Assembly (NCBI RefSeq): GCF_933775445.1
Contig: NC_065877.1
Span: 26,040,001-26,104,000, forward strand
Length of the DNA: 64,000 bases
Direction of reading: 5' to 3'
From: Argentina anserina
Taxonomy: Eukaryota; Streptophyta; Magnoliopsida; Rosales; Rosaceae
Shown here: piece by piece, positions 26,147 to 37,771 of the stretch
How positions within the stretch are numbered: the stretch's first letter is position 1
Layout: each line of letters opens with the position of its first letter
The notes under the pieces: model-generated
Database searches by the model: none
Seen by the model: the letters and a program-made list of their open reading frames with translations, nothing else
What the model was told of the DNA's origin: nothing
Position numbers and translations under genes: made by a program

Positions 26147-27308
26147 TACTTCATTCTATGAATTCTATCTCCTTAACCTTTACGCATACATCAAATTAGT
26201 TGTACATACCCCTCTTTAACTAAATCAATCATGTCCAATGATGAAATTGAAATTGTGGCTTCAATGGCATGCAAAGTTTTATCCTATGTGTGGCTACAAT
26301 TTCAAAGTACATCAGATAAATAGTTGACAAAAAGCAAAAGGTTAGATAAGGTTGGTTGAATTTGGAAGTTACAGGGCTTTTCTGATCGATGAAATTAAAA
26401 CTTAAAGTGTTGGGACGAGTGGACGCCACATATGATGTAGAGTGTAAAGATTAAGAGGTAATTTAGATGAAATTTCCCTTAAAACTAGCTCATTGTTTTT
26501 TGACACCGATCGAGTAGATGAAAATTTTAAATTTGCGTCTCTTATTGCTATGATGCTCTTAGGGCCTTAATTACTTGGTTAAATTAATATGCTGTTTGGC
26601 CGGATACGTACAGTACATGCATTAAAACGAATCGTCCAAATAATTTACCTCCCTAGCTACCAACACCTTCAAAAGAAAATGGGGAGGGTTTCGAATTTCT
26701 GTAGTTTTGGATACTTTCATTTTTTTTCGAAAAAATTTAACCGATATAATACAAAATTGCATAACTCCATAGCGCGTAGAACCTTCACTGACATTGAAAT
26801 TTAATTTTAAATCTTGTGTGCTTATGTACGAGTCTATAATTATATCGATCGATCGACTTTGATGTCTCACACAAGAAGCTCACGAGTATCTGCAGAGTCT
26901 GCGACATTTTATATAACAAGCTTTTCTTATACGTGATTTCATCTGCCTCACACCTGGATCTTTCATAATTGGTCCACTCGTAGAGTGGTGGCACAAGAAG
27001 TGTGCATGGCTTATATGTTTGTATGAATAAAATAAATTGATGAGATTGGAAAGTCAGAACTTTGCAAAAGTATGCATCGCGCGCAGATCATCGTATCCAT
27101 CTATCAACACATAATTTACGTGATCATAGAAGCTCATCTGTATGTACATAGTAAAGTTTGTATATTAGGGATGTGGTCTATTTTTCATATTGTGGTCCGA
27201 ATGTCAATATAGATGGTTGCAAATATGCTAGGGTTTGTGCCCTAGCCTCCTACTGCATGCTCCGAATTGGCAAAGCCCCTCACTTTTGGTAAAGGAAGCT
27301 ATTTTGCA
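26147..27308. other. Gene-free stretch between two hAT-type elements
   Basis: AT-rich DNA with short open frames on both strands. None shows a recognisable family motif or splice structure. No repeat with convincing ends was seen. Confidence 0.5.
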
Positions 27309-28126
27309 TAGGGCTGGATTGGTTGGTATACCAGTCTTAATTTTCCAATACCATATACCAACCAATATATATTTGGTATGAAAAATCCACAATTTATACC
27401 AACCAATAACGTTGGTATACCAATTAAGTGGTACGGTTGGTACTCGGTTGGTACGGTTGGTAATGGGCTTGTACCAACATATTTAAGGCCCAAAAATTTT
27501 AAGGCCCAACCCAAATAAATAAGTGAAATAACAATAGAATTTCAAAGTCTTATATAACTTCAACCAAATTACCAAATAAAAAGTCATAAATAGAAAGTCA
27601 AAATCCAAATAGTCAAACTGTTAAAGTACTTATGAATTCTCAAAACAATTGAAAAAATAAATGATAGGTTTAAATGCGATATATGTTGACATGTTGTAAG
27701 CAGTGATGGTGCTACTGATAGGTCTAAGCATTTGTACTTGGGAATTCGATTGAATCGATTCATTCATAATTAAATAAAGAAATTGAAGACGAGAAAAATA
27801 GTGTACTTGAGTAAGAAACTCAGAGAGATTAGATTAAGGTTAGTAGATATATATGGTTTGGATTTATTTTTCAATAAATCTACAATTGAAATTTAAAGAT
27901 ATATATATATATATATTTTTAATTAAATAATTTAATATAATATAAGTTGGTAGGTACGATATACCATGGTATATGGAAAATCTATACCACCTACCTACCG
28001 TATTTTTAATATTGGTACGGTATACTGTACCATATACCATGTACCAAGTATTTGGTATACCAACATATTTGGTACGGTTGGTATACAAATTGATTGGAAT
28101 GGTTTTCTATACCATTGCCACCCCTA
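27309..28126. mobile_element. Non-autonomous hAT element rich in GGTATACC-like words
   Basis: The left end starts TAGGGCTGGATTGG and the right end, reverse complemented, starts TAGGGGTGGCAATGG, the usual plant hAT TAGGGGTGGCA-type terminus. The flanks are an exact 8-bp duplication ATTTTGCA (27301-27308 and 28127-28134). The 818-bp interior lacks transposase. Both subterminal regions carry many direct and inverted copies of TTGGTAC/GGTATACC (27320-27480 and 27945-28100), a pattern expected for subterminal transposase-binding sites. Confidence 0.9.
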
Positions 28127-29094
28127 ATTTTGCATAGTGTTGGTAAGCTATTTCCTTTCGGTAATCAAAAATCACCCTGTAATGAAAACCTAGCTAGTTA
28201 CCCTGTTTAAATAAAATTCATAGCCATTGATCAACTAACATCTCCAGTTCTCCACGACCAAACCCTTCACCAGGACTTATTCGTCCTGACAACCGGGCAG
28301 ACCACACTAGCTAGATACATATATCTTGACAAGATGAGAATAGTGTGTAGGAAATAATAATGCCAGTCAATAAATTTAGAGAAGAAACGCCATAACCAAC
28401 TTCAGGATTCAACATGCACTTGAGAGTTGAGAAGAGTTTTACCTCCTTCAAATCAAATCAGTATGTGTGAAATGATGATGCCGTGGATTCATACGTAATA
28501 TGTATATGGCTGAGTCTGAGATTTCAAGATCTGAGGCAGGATCGTAAAATAGTACCCTTTAGTACTTTAATAAAAATTAATAAATAATTTAGTACTAAAT
28601 TATACATTTATTTATCTAAATTTAAAAATCTTAATAATTATTTTTATGTATCAATCTTCTTGAAATTATATTTAGTTTGGAGATAGAACGAGAGAGAGAT
28701 AGTTCTCATAAAATTAGCTATGGAAGAGAAATTTTTGATTGAAGAATTCTCTCTCTATAAAAGTATATGTTATATATAAAAAAATGGTAAGGAAATGCGC
28801 CTGAGGCAGCCGCTGCTGCAGCCTCACCTGAGTCACCTCCGGACATGAATATATAGGTGCCTCCTATATAAGTATATATTTTGGTGTTCTGACAATTCTA
28901 GCTTAGAGAGTGGGCACCAATTGGTTCAATGGAATGACATAAATCACCAAATTGATGAAGCTCCATGTGGTATGATCATGATCATGTTATTCGCTGGAAT
29001 ACGACGGATGTCAAATGAGTATTGATTAGAGAAAATAAAGAAATGGGGAGATGAAGTGCCTGCCTGCCTCTAGCTAGGGTTAAACAACTTGAGC

Positions 29095-29229
29095 GTTGAT
29101 CATCTAGTCAGCTGTTGATCACTAGGTGATGCTCAATATTCATCTGAACTGACTGTTTAGCCATTGTTTGATAAGATCGGACGACTGTTAAACGTCACCT
29201 GATACTCAACAGCTGACCAGGTGATCAAC
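29095..29229. repeat. Inverted repeat able to form a ~37-bp stem hairpin
   Basis: The arm 29095-29131 (GTTGATCATCTAGTCAGCTG...) and the reverse complement of 29193-29229 (GTTGATCACCTGGTCAGCTG...) agree at most positions, with a few mismatches and one slipped base. The loop is about 61 nt. Weaker complementarity (AAACAACTT and AAGTTGTTTT) extends the base outward. The size would suit a small MITE or a young microRNA-like foldback. No promoter or expression evidence is visible. Confidence 0.75.
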
Positions 29230-29436
29230 AACGTAAAACAACTTATCCTTCAATAGCAGTACTCGTCCTCAATTAACTATCATCCTCGCGAGCCTAGAAC
29301 TTCATAATATTCATAGAGTTACAACTTCAAAATCACTTGAAAGAACAAAAAAAAAAGGAACAAAAATAGAAATACAATCTCAAAGTTTTGTGCCTTCTCA
29401 TGGACGTACATGGTTCCTAAACTGTTTAGGATAGGG

Positions 29437-29932
29437 CAGGCCCGGACTTAGGGGGAGGCCTAAGAGGCAACCGTCTCAAGCACAAGGGTTTTAAGGGCAC
29501 CATGACAGCAAAATATCACTAGGGAATGTGACTTGCTAGACAGAAGCGTGACTATTTATTTTTAATTACCTTGATGTCTTGGTTTGGAGTTTGTGATGAT
29601 ACAATTCTAACTTTTAATTATGTCTACTAAAGCTGTTTGCATCAAAACAAATTAATATTTAAAGAGATGTTATCAAAAAAAAATCTAAGGAGACATATAT
29701 ACTCTCATCAATTGCGTATTACAAGAGCTACATGCCCTGGGTATATACTAGTGTGTCCAATTTGCATGCATTGTACTACATATCTAAATATAAGAGATAT
29801 GTTTTTATTAGAGAGATGTTTGGAATATACTATCTGTTCAATACATGTATGTTACTTAGTATAAAATGGAGTTCGCTTTAGAGGGCACTATTTCGCTAAC
29901 TCGCCTTAGGTCTCAAAATCTCAGCTCCGGCC
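29437..29932. mobile_element. Probable degenerate hAT relic
   Basis: The left side begins CAGGCCCGGACTTAG and continues with GAGGCCTAAGAGG. The right side, reverse complemented, reads GGCCGGAGCTGAG then GAGACCTAAGGCG, so the ends are roughly inverted and resemble the CAGGGCCGG hAT termini upstream. I find no target duplication, and the right tip appears lost. Confidence 0.45.
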
Positions 29933-30014
29933 ATAACTTCAGTAGTTATGTTTATTCATTTGGACTGGATTTTGGTAAACGAGAAATCTTCTATTGTTTA
30001 TTCATCAATGGATT

Positions 30015-30790
30015 TAGGCCTCATCATGGGTCGGGCCGGGCCAAGCCCTACCCTAATTTTTAGGGTTTAGGGTAGGGTCGGGCCGGGGTTTGACTAAGTC
30101 AACAAAGAATATGGCCGGGCTAGGTCTCTGATTTTCAAACCCTTACTTGCCCTAAATGCCCATTCCTTTACGGCTAAGAGGGCGGGTCGGGCTGACCCTC
30201 CAAATATGGCTAAATAGGGTCGAAACGAGCCGAGTATGACCTTTTTTTATTTAACAAAAATAAAAATATTATGTTTAATTTTGTTTTCAAAATTTATTTA
30301 TGTGATTGCAAGTATAAAACAAGCCTCTTTTTACAAGTATACGATCATATTATAAATACATATTTGCCTTAAATTTAACTTGAAACATCTATAACTTTTA
30401 AATCTAAGTGATTATATATTAATATCTTATATTAAATTACTCAAAAATGATTGTTAGTTTTCACAATAAATAGAAATATAAGACATAAAGTTTACAAAAT
30501 CAATTGCAAAAAAAGGTGATGTGTATTGTATATAAAATATAAAAAAACATATTTAAAAATAGAAAAAATAAATTATTATTAGAGCCTAAACATGCTAAAT
30601 AGGGAGGACTTCTACGCCCGGGCTAGGCTTAGCTCTAAAAGGCTTAATAGGGCCAGGCCGAGTTTGATTTGCTCAACCATTGCCCTACTTTATTCAGAAA
30701 AGACTAGAGTTAGCCCGCCCTAATGAAGGGCCGGACTTCGGCTCTATCGGTAGAACGGGCTCTGGCTCATGGGCCAAATGATGACCCCTA
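30015..30790. mobile_element. Non-autonomous hAT element with GC-rich GGGCCGGGCC-type ends
   Basis: The left end is TAGGCCTCATCATGGGTCGG and the right end, reverse complemented, is TAGGGGTCATCATTTGGCCC. The flanks are an exact 8-bp duplication AATGGATT (30007-30014 and 30791-30798). The 776-bp interior has GC-rich subterminal arrays of GGGCCGGG, AGGGTAGGG and GGGCCAGGCC, around an AT-rich core with no open frame of note. Confidence 0.88.
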
Positions 30791-33700
30791 AATGGATTCA
30801 ATGCGCTTGATCTGGGCAGGTGCAGGGGTTTTTTTTTCAGCTATCACAGAGTTCTTTTTTTTTTCTAACATACTTACTGATCATGTGGAGATGAAGTGTC
30901 ATAGGACCCCCAGCTGCCAACTCCCAGATCATATATTGAATGTTTGTCTCTACCAGCCGAACAACAAAACTGCACAAAACAGCATCCAATTTCACTGTGT
31001 TCACTTCCAGTGGAGATAGAAACCTTCTTACGTTCTTGTAAATGATCGAAAAGTCCGAAACTTTCGTAATAGTGTATCTAGTCATGAACATGTGGATATC
31101 TCATGCAAATCAATCTTCGGATGATTAGGAAATACATCGATATCAGGTATATATCTTTTGGCCTGTGGATGTTATCGTGTATATTGTCATACGCTCACTA
31201 CCTTTTTCTTTGCTTGAAGAAAATGAAACGTCCAACACATATACCCTCTACAACAAGTAAACCTAGCTCTATCAGAAATTTTCCTCGTTCTGGTTTTTGT
31301 AAGTAAAAGGTCATTGACTATGATCCGAGATGTCGCTACATTAGTGGCCTTGGATGTTTTCCTTTGAAGAAAAGAGAAAACCCATTCGTCCATCCAAACT
31401 AATGTAATCCACGTACGTTGATAGTTTCGTTATACTCAAATTAAAGATGTACGTACGTAACCAAAGTAACGGGTTATACATGTACGTAATAATTATGGTC
31501 ATCTCTTGCATGTATTCATTGAAGGATGGAGGATATATATGTGTGATCATTGGGTGTCGAGTGGCAGCAACCATATAAACCAATTCTCCTTCTATCGAAG
31601 ACATAAGAGAGAGAGTATTCAGTGCACTTATGAATGGATCGGACGCGTACGCGTACGTCCGGCCGTTTGGATGTACACTTCTTTTATCTGTAATAAACTT
31701 CAACTAAAAGTATTTAATGGATAATTGAATATAATGGATCACTTGTATATTGGTGCATAGTTTTAATCAAATCGATATCTAAAATCTACGACGCTGGACA
31801 AGTTACGCACAAATTGATCGAATTCATCAAAAATTTAGATTAAAACCAAGAGATCAGAGATTCTTACACAGGGACTTGCCCTATAATGAGTGATGAGTAG
31901 AGCAATCTAATAGGAACGGCAATACTAATGATCTACTGCCCCGTTTTTGGACATGCAATCCTAAGTCCTAACTAAGATTTTTTCTGAAACCATTAACGTT
32001 GGAAAAGTTCTTGTTATAACGAATATTGATTATGACCCTATCATTTTCCAACATTAATGGTTTTGAAGGAATAAGGGTAGCCCCAAATCTCTATGCATAT
32101 ATCAGCCTCTAGCTAGGTACGTAGTTGGTATTTCAAGTTCAAGACGGACCAATAAAACGCATGAGTTTAGGGTTTGAATAAGTACCGGGTTTGCAGAACA
32201 GAACTTGCATGTAAAACTAAGATGGTCTTGTAGACTTGTAATCTTGTACCCGGCCTGGTATCAAAAACAGACAGTTCGTGCAATGAAATCAAGCGCGCTT
32301 TAGACACCCATGAATAAGTAGCGTAGTTAATAGTTAATACTCCCTGTGTGGCAGCTTGCCCTTCTTGAGTTCTTGTCCCTCATCATGAATTTGACAGCTT
32401 TGCATTTCGCCATTCTACCTACTACTATACTGGAGACTTAGAGTTTCCCTCTTCCCATTTTACAAAACAAGGCCGGGAATTACATCAAATGCATGGTTTA
32501 AACATTTTCTATCAACCAGCTGGCCCTTTCAGTCTGTCAAATACACATCTCATCAGCTAGTGTTATGTGTCATATATGGTTCATACCTATTACATCGGTC
32601 TGTGAGAAGTAAACTCTTAAGCCTTTTAGTGTTCCAATTCCAGAAAAAAGATTAAAACAGAGATTAATTAATTATTGGGCTATTAACCCTTTATATATAA
32701 GAAATGGTTTTTCCTTAACTCCTGCCCATCCTGTCAATTTAGAGCTACCCAGTTTGGGTGGTTAGTCCTACACGGCTCCCTCACACAATTATGCAATCCT
32801 AATATGTAAGTTAATTATCTCAATAATAACCAGGTCCCATCTCCCATTCACCACAGCAAAATGGCGCAAATAAAGAAAAAATAGAAATTAATAAGTTCAT
32901 ACGCTGGACTGGGGTAGAGTTGAGGAAATAAAAATATATAAATAACTACACCTAGGTTGTACTGAATGGTGATTAAATTTCTTACCATTATATATTGATC
33001 GAATTTTCAATTTTATGGTGTAACGATTACGAAGTTTATTAGAGTATTGAAATGCATTTGTACTAAATTAAATGAACAGTCATATTTTATTAAGTATATA
33101 TTTTTATTTAAAAATATGTATTTATAAATATTAATGATTGAGATTGCTCATCTCAATGCATTGAATAATTTTCCAAATACTCTTTTTTTCGAGGTATACA
33201 GTTACTCAGAAGAGTAATTCATTCGAGCTAAGTATGCAATAAAGTTTATCTCTGAAACTTTCAATCATGTCTGCATGATCGATGTTTTTACTACTGCAAG
33301 TAAATATGGAGAGAAGAGAGAGCGATAATGAGGTGGTCGAGTTAGTGAGAGTGAGCTGTCTTTGCACCTATGGAAGAAGACGACGATGAATTGATGATGA
33401 TGACTGATGAGATATAACAGAGAAGTCAATCTAACGGCCACGGCCTCCTCCTAACTCAACCGTTGCATTCATTTCACCATTAATATTGAGTATTTCCAGT
33501 TGTATTTCGTAGTGATCATAAATATAGTTGGTTCTCTACTTAAATGGAGGCTCCTGCTGCACACAGCATTCTCTGTGTGGTATTTTAACTATTTTTTCCT
33601 CTCCTTTTTTTTCTCTCTAATTTGAATTCCCATAGGCAACAAATTTTATTATTTGTTTATTTTGATGCATGAACTTGTGATAATTATTTGGGTATATAAA

Positions 33701-33801
33701 TGTGGACTCACACAAAACAAGGCCAACCAGTGGAAGCCACATACAGGGCAGCTTCTTCTGTGAGAGAGCTTTTCTAAGGCCTCTGTCTGCTGCCTTCTAT
33801 A
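30791..33801. other. Upstream region of the GMC oxidoreductase gene, no other gene seen
   Basis: About 3 kb without a supported gene. It contains a small inverted repeat (31987-32006 against 32044-32063, one mismatch in 20 bp) and a weak MITE-like pair of AGAGTATT ends near 33040-33183. The core promoter of the next gene is at the right end. Confidence 0.55.
33693..33700 (+). promoter_or_regulatory. TATA box of the GMC oxidoreductase gene
   Basis: TATATAAA lies 109 bp before the ATG at 33802. A start of transcription about 30 bp downstream would give a 5' UTR of roughly 75-80 nt, normal for a plant gene. Confidence 0.65.
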
Positions 33802-36800
33802 ATGGCTTTGGTTAATGGAGCACTAGTACTCAAGAAGCTCATTCTCTTTGTGGCTTTGTGCCTCACCGGCCTACTCTCTTCTTCTCAAGGTTGTTCTTCT
33901 TTCTCTTGCTCTCTCTCTCTTTTTCTGCTACTCTTGCTGCACTTGCATGCCTTTTCTCTTGCTCTTTGGTTTTATGTGCTTTGGGTTTGATTATTAGTTC
34001 ATGTCTTAGTAAAACTAATGTGTTCTGAATATCAAAATGATTTTTCTTTACATTTTGGATGGGTAAAGTAATTTCTTTGAAAACATTTCTTCACCCTAAG
34101 CCAAATTGAGAGCCATAGATAATCTTTTCATACTGAAAGTAAAGATCCCATCTTTTTTTCACTCTCAGTTTAATTTGTCAACTGGAAAATGCGGTACAAG
34201 TATTCTGAAATTGGCAAGTTCGGCTACAGTGATACAAACTCAATCGATTAAATCTATATTCTTTTTGTGCAGGTGTGGTTTACAATGAATATAGATACCC
34301 ATTTATCAAAAAAGCAAGCTCTTTTCCATCTGTTTCATCATCTTCATCAAGCGGCCACGGCAATGTCTATGACTACATAATTGTGGGAGGAGGCACAGCT
34401 GGGTGTCCTTTGGCTGCAACCCTCTCCCAGAATTTCAGTGTATTAGTGCTGGAAAGAGGGGGTGTGCCTTTTGCCAACTCCAATGTCTCATTCCTACAAA
34501 ACTTCCACATTGCCTTGCAAGATATTTCACCTAAATCTCCTTCTCAGCCCTTTGTTTCCACTGATGGAGTAATCAATTCCAGAGCTCGGGTTTTGGGTGG
34601 CGGCAGTGTTATCAATGCTGGATTCTATACTAGAGCAGACCCAAGGTATGATCAAGATCTTCATTTTTCCTTGGAATGCAAGAAATTATCTCAAATCATA
34701 ATTATAAGCACTTAGTCGATCTTCTGGTAAATAGCAAGGGGGGATCTACATTTAGTTCCCAAAACTGAGTTTAACAGTTAAGTAGACTGAGACAGGACAA
34801 ACAATCCAAGAATTCGTGAGCTTTTAATGATGTTTATCGGTATGGAATACAGACTGAAGTTGCATTCTGCCGTTTAGTGTTGAGCTTCAAAATTTACATC
34901 AACTCAGGGAGAAAGTGAGATGAGGTTTATTAAGTGGCTCGTGCTTGATTTCCAAATATAGTTTTAACCCACATTAATGTATTTTTTAAATTGGTAGGCA
35001 TGCCTTACAGAGCAGATGAGATGAGTCATGTAAATATTATTGCTACCCCTCCTACCAGGCTACCAGCCCCGCCCCGCCCCGCCCCCAAAAAAAAAATTGT
35101 ATTGCGAAGAGTTCATAGTTTAGATACTAATCGGGTAATCACTTGTGTCCAATTACATTAATCATCTTGATGTTTTGTTGATCGTCTATATTTAGAGAGA
35201 AAAAGGTCACTTAAAGTTTAAGCAAAGTAGTGTCATTGAATACAAACCCAGACAGGTATATTGGTAGCTGAAAATTATGTCATTAAAGTTTTAAAATCTA
35301 GTTTTGTGTTGATGGTGATGACTGATGAGTTGGTGGCCATGTGATGATTTGATTCATGGGAAATTGCATGTCTATGTAGTCTATATTAAGGCGTTCATAA
35401 TTTCTTCTTTTTGTATTGTTTTTCCTTGTCGATGTGGAAATTTACAATGCATGTTGATTTAGTAATTGTCGTCTACGTTCTACTTTTAATTTCTATTCTT
35501 CGAATAGAGGTGATGTAGCCATGTAGGGACTATATTTAATAAACTAAACAAGTCTTAATCTAAGTGTCTAACATTTAGGGAAGTCACTTTGTGATCTTGC
35601 TTTCTTAGTCCAAATCCCGCCTAACCAATGTTTCTGTATATGAGACTCCCTAATCTATGATATGGCACATAGATCAAGCAGTCTACTATCTTCTTCATTG
35701 GTGTTTTTTTTTTTCAATATGTTGTTGGGTTGAAGAAAATAAATTAGAATTTTGTTCAGTGATGAAGTTATTTTCTGTGGCGTGTGCAGATTTATAAAAA
35801 ATGTGGGATGGGATGCCAAGCTAGTAAACGAGTCATATCCCTGGATTGAGAAGCAAATTGTTCATGAGCCTCAGCCTGAACCATATCAGTTCGCATTCAA
35901 GGATAGTCTTTTGGATGCTGGGGTTTCGCCTTTTAATGGATTCACTTATGACCACCTTTATGGGACCAAATTTGGTGGAACCATTTACGATAAGTTTGGT
36001 CGTCGTCACTCTTCTGCTGAATTACTATCTTCTGGGAATCCTCAGAAGCTCAAAGTCTTAATTTACGCTACAGTTCAAAAGATTGTTTTTGACACATCAG
36101 GTAACTGTGTTTTTTTTTTTGAAGAGAATCAGTTATACGTACTGTTACAGTGTTACTAACATATGGAAATCCATTATTTTCTATCACACCGTTTAGAGCA
36201 CATGAAATTGCTTACAGCAAATCAGCAATCATCCTTAATTCATCCTTAATTAAAATTTTGGATTTGGCAACCCAAAAAAAGGCTTCTTGGTTACAGTATA
36301 TCAGTTGTGTTTTAGCTGGATTTAGTACTGATCAATTAGGCTATTGAAACAAAGCAATTTGGTCAAAACTAAGAACCCTGTCAGCCTTAGAAGGAACTTT
36401 GGCTTAACAACCAAAAAGCCTTTGTAACTGTACCAAAATGTCTTTGTGCGTTTCTAAAAGTTTCAAATTTGCATATATTGTCTAATTTAAATTTGCATAT
36501 ATAGTAATTAAATAAGTACTTCCTTGTTTATAAAGGGAAGAGGCCAAAGGCAGTGGGGGTTACGTTTAAAGATGAAAATGGGAACAATCATCAAGCATTT
36601 CTTGCTGATAAGCCGCAAAGTGAAGTACTATTGTCTAGTGGAGCACTTGGAAGCCCTCAAATGTTGTTGCTAAGCGGTATTGGACCAAAAGCGGACCTAA
36701 AGAAGTTGAACATTCCAGTTGTGCTCAATAACGAATTTGTTGGAAAAGGCATGGCTGATAATCCGATGAATGCAATCTTTGTCCCTAGCTGTAGAGCTGA

Positions 36801-37771
36801 AAAGCAGACACTAATCCAAACTGTAGGGATCACCAAAATGGGTGTGTACATTGAAGCTAGCAGTGGATTTAGTCAGTCCAATGATAGCATCGAATGCAAC
36901 CATGGAATCATGTCTGCTGAGGTGAGTAATATAAATGGTAATTCTTATTAATATAAGTTTGAGATTCTGTTATCTGATATCTTGTACTTTGAGAATGTTA
37001 CGAACATGGTCATGGTATTTTATTTATAATCCTCCAATCCTTTTGAGTTGTTACTTGCAGATTGGACAGCTATCTACTATTCCTCCAAAGCAAAGAACCC
37101 CAGAAGCCATTCAAGCTTTCATGAAGCACAAGAAAAACTTGCCCCATGAAGTATTCAAAGGAGGCTTTATTCTAGAAAAAATTTCAAACCCAATTTCCAA
37201 AGGAGACCTTTTCCTGATCAACACCAATGTTGACGACAACCCCTCCGTCACTTTCAACTACTTCAGCCACCCCTATGATCTTAAGCGCTGTGTTGATGGG
37301 ATTCGAATAGCCACAAAGGTTGCACAATCAGAGCATTTCACAAAATACACAAGAGTTGACAAGCAAACTGTGGAAAAGATACTTCAGATCAGTGTGAAGG
37401 CTAATGTTAACCTCATACCTAAGAACGTTAATGACACAAAGTCATTGGAGCAGTTCTGCAAAGACACTGTCATCACTATTTGGCATTACCACGGTGGGTG
37501 TCATGTGGGCACTGTGGTTAGCCCTGACCACAAAGTTCTTGGTGTTGACAGGGTCAGGGTTGTAGATGGCTCGACATTTTCTGAATCCCCCGGAACCAAT
37601 CCTCAGGGTACTGTCATGATGATGGGGAGGTACATATCATCACACATATGTACAACATATCAAGAAAACAACTCAAACTCTGTTTTGGTGCTAATATGTG
37701 TTGTTTTGGCATGCAGGTACATGGGACTGAAGATCCTGAGAGACAGACTGGGAACCGCTGCTGGCATATAA
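33802..37771 (+). CDS. HOTHEAD-like GMC (glucose-methanol-choline) oxidoreductase
   Basis: Six exons: 33802-33889, 34273-34645, 35790-36100, 36536-36921, 37061-37629 and 37717-37771; 1782 nt, 593 aa, all GT-AG. Residues 1-29 form a signal peptide (KKLILFVALCLTGLL core). The FAD-binding ADP loop is YDYIIVGGGTAGCPLA (about 62-77). The GMC signature RARVLGGGSVINAGFYTRAD and the second signature GALGSPQMLLLSGIGP follow. The C-terminal active-site region is WHYHGGCHVG (527-536), with His530 as the likely catalytic base, and GTNPQGTVMMMGRYMG closes the family block. Known family: HOTHEAD/ADHESION OF CALYX EDGES, linked to oxidation of long-chain omega-hydroxy fatty acids for cutin, and the related mandelonitrile lyases. 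The motifs fit the HOTHEAD-like branch better than the lyases as I remember them, but substrate cannot be read from sequence. Secretory location is inferred from the signal peptide. The gene looks intact. Confidence 0.93.
35067..35086 (-). repeat. (CCCCG)n tract in GMC gene intron 2, minus-strand G-quadruplex candidate
   Basis: The plus strand reads CCCCGCCCCGCCCCGCCCCC, so the minus strand has four G runs of at least four separated by single C. It lies inside the 1144-bp intron 2 and is followed by a poly-A run. Confidence 0.85.

Larger units (their letters stand above)
28127..30014. other. Gene-free stretch with a hairpin locus and a hAT relic
   Basis: No gene is supported. It holds the inverted repeat at 29095-29229 and the degenerate hAT-like block at 29437-29932. 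The remainder is AT-rich, including stretches near 28550-28780 that look like old repeat DNA without clear ends. Confidence 0.5.

Noticed and set aside
31645..31666. Near-palindrome CGGACGCGTACGCGTACGTCCG
   Set aside because: It is short and imperfect, with no repeat family, promoter or other context to give it a meaning.
33802..37771. (R)-mandelonitrile lyase assignment
   Set aside because: The active-site and signature regions fit the wider HOTHEAD-like branch better from memory, and the N-terminus does not match the lyases; substrate cannot be told from sequence.
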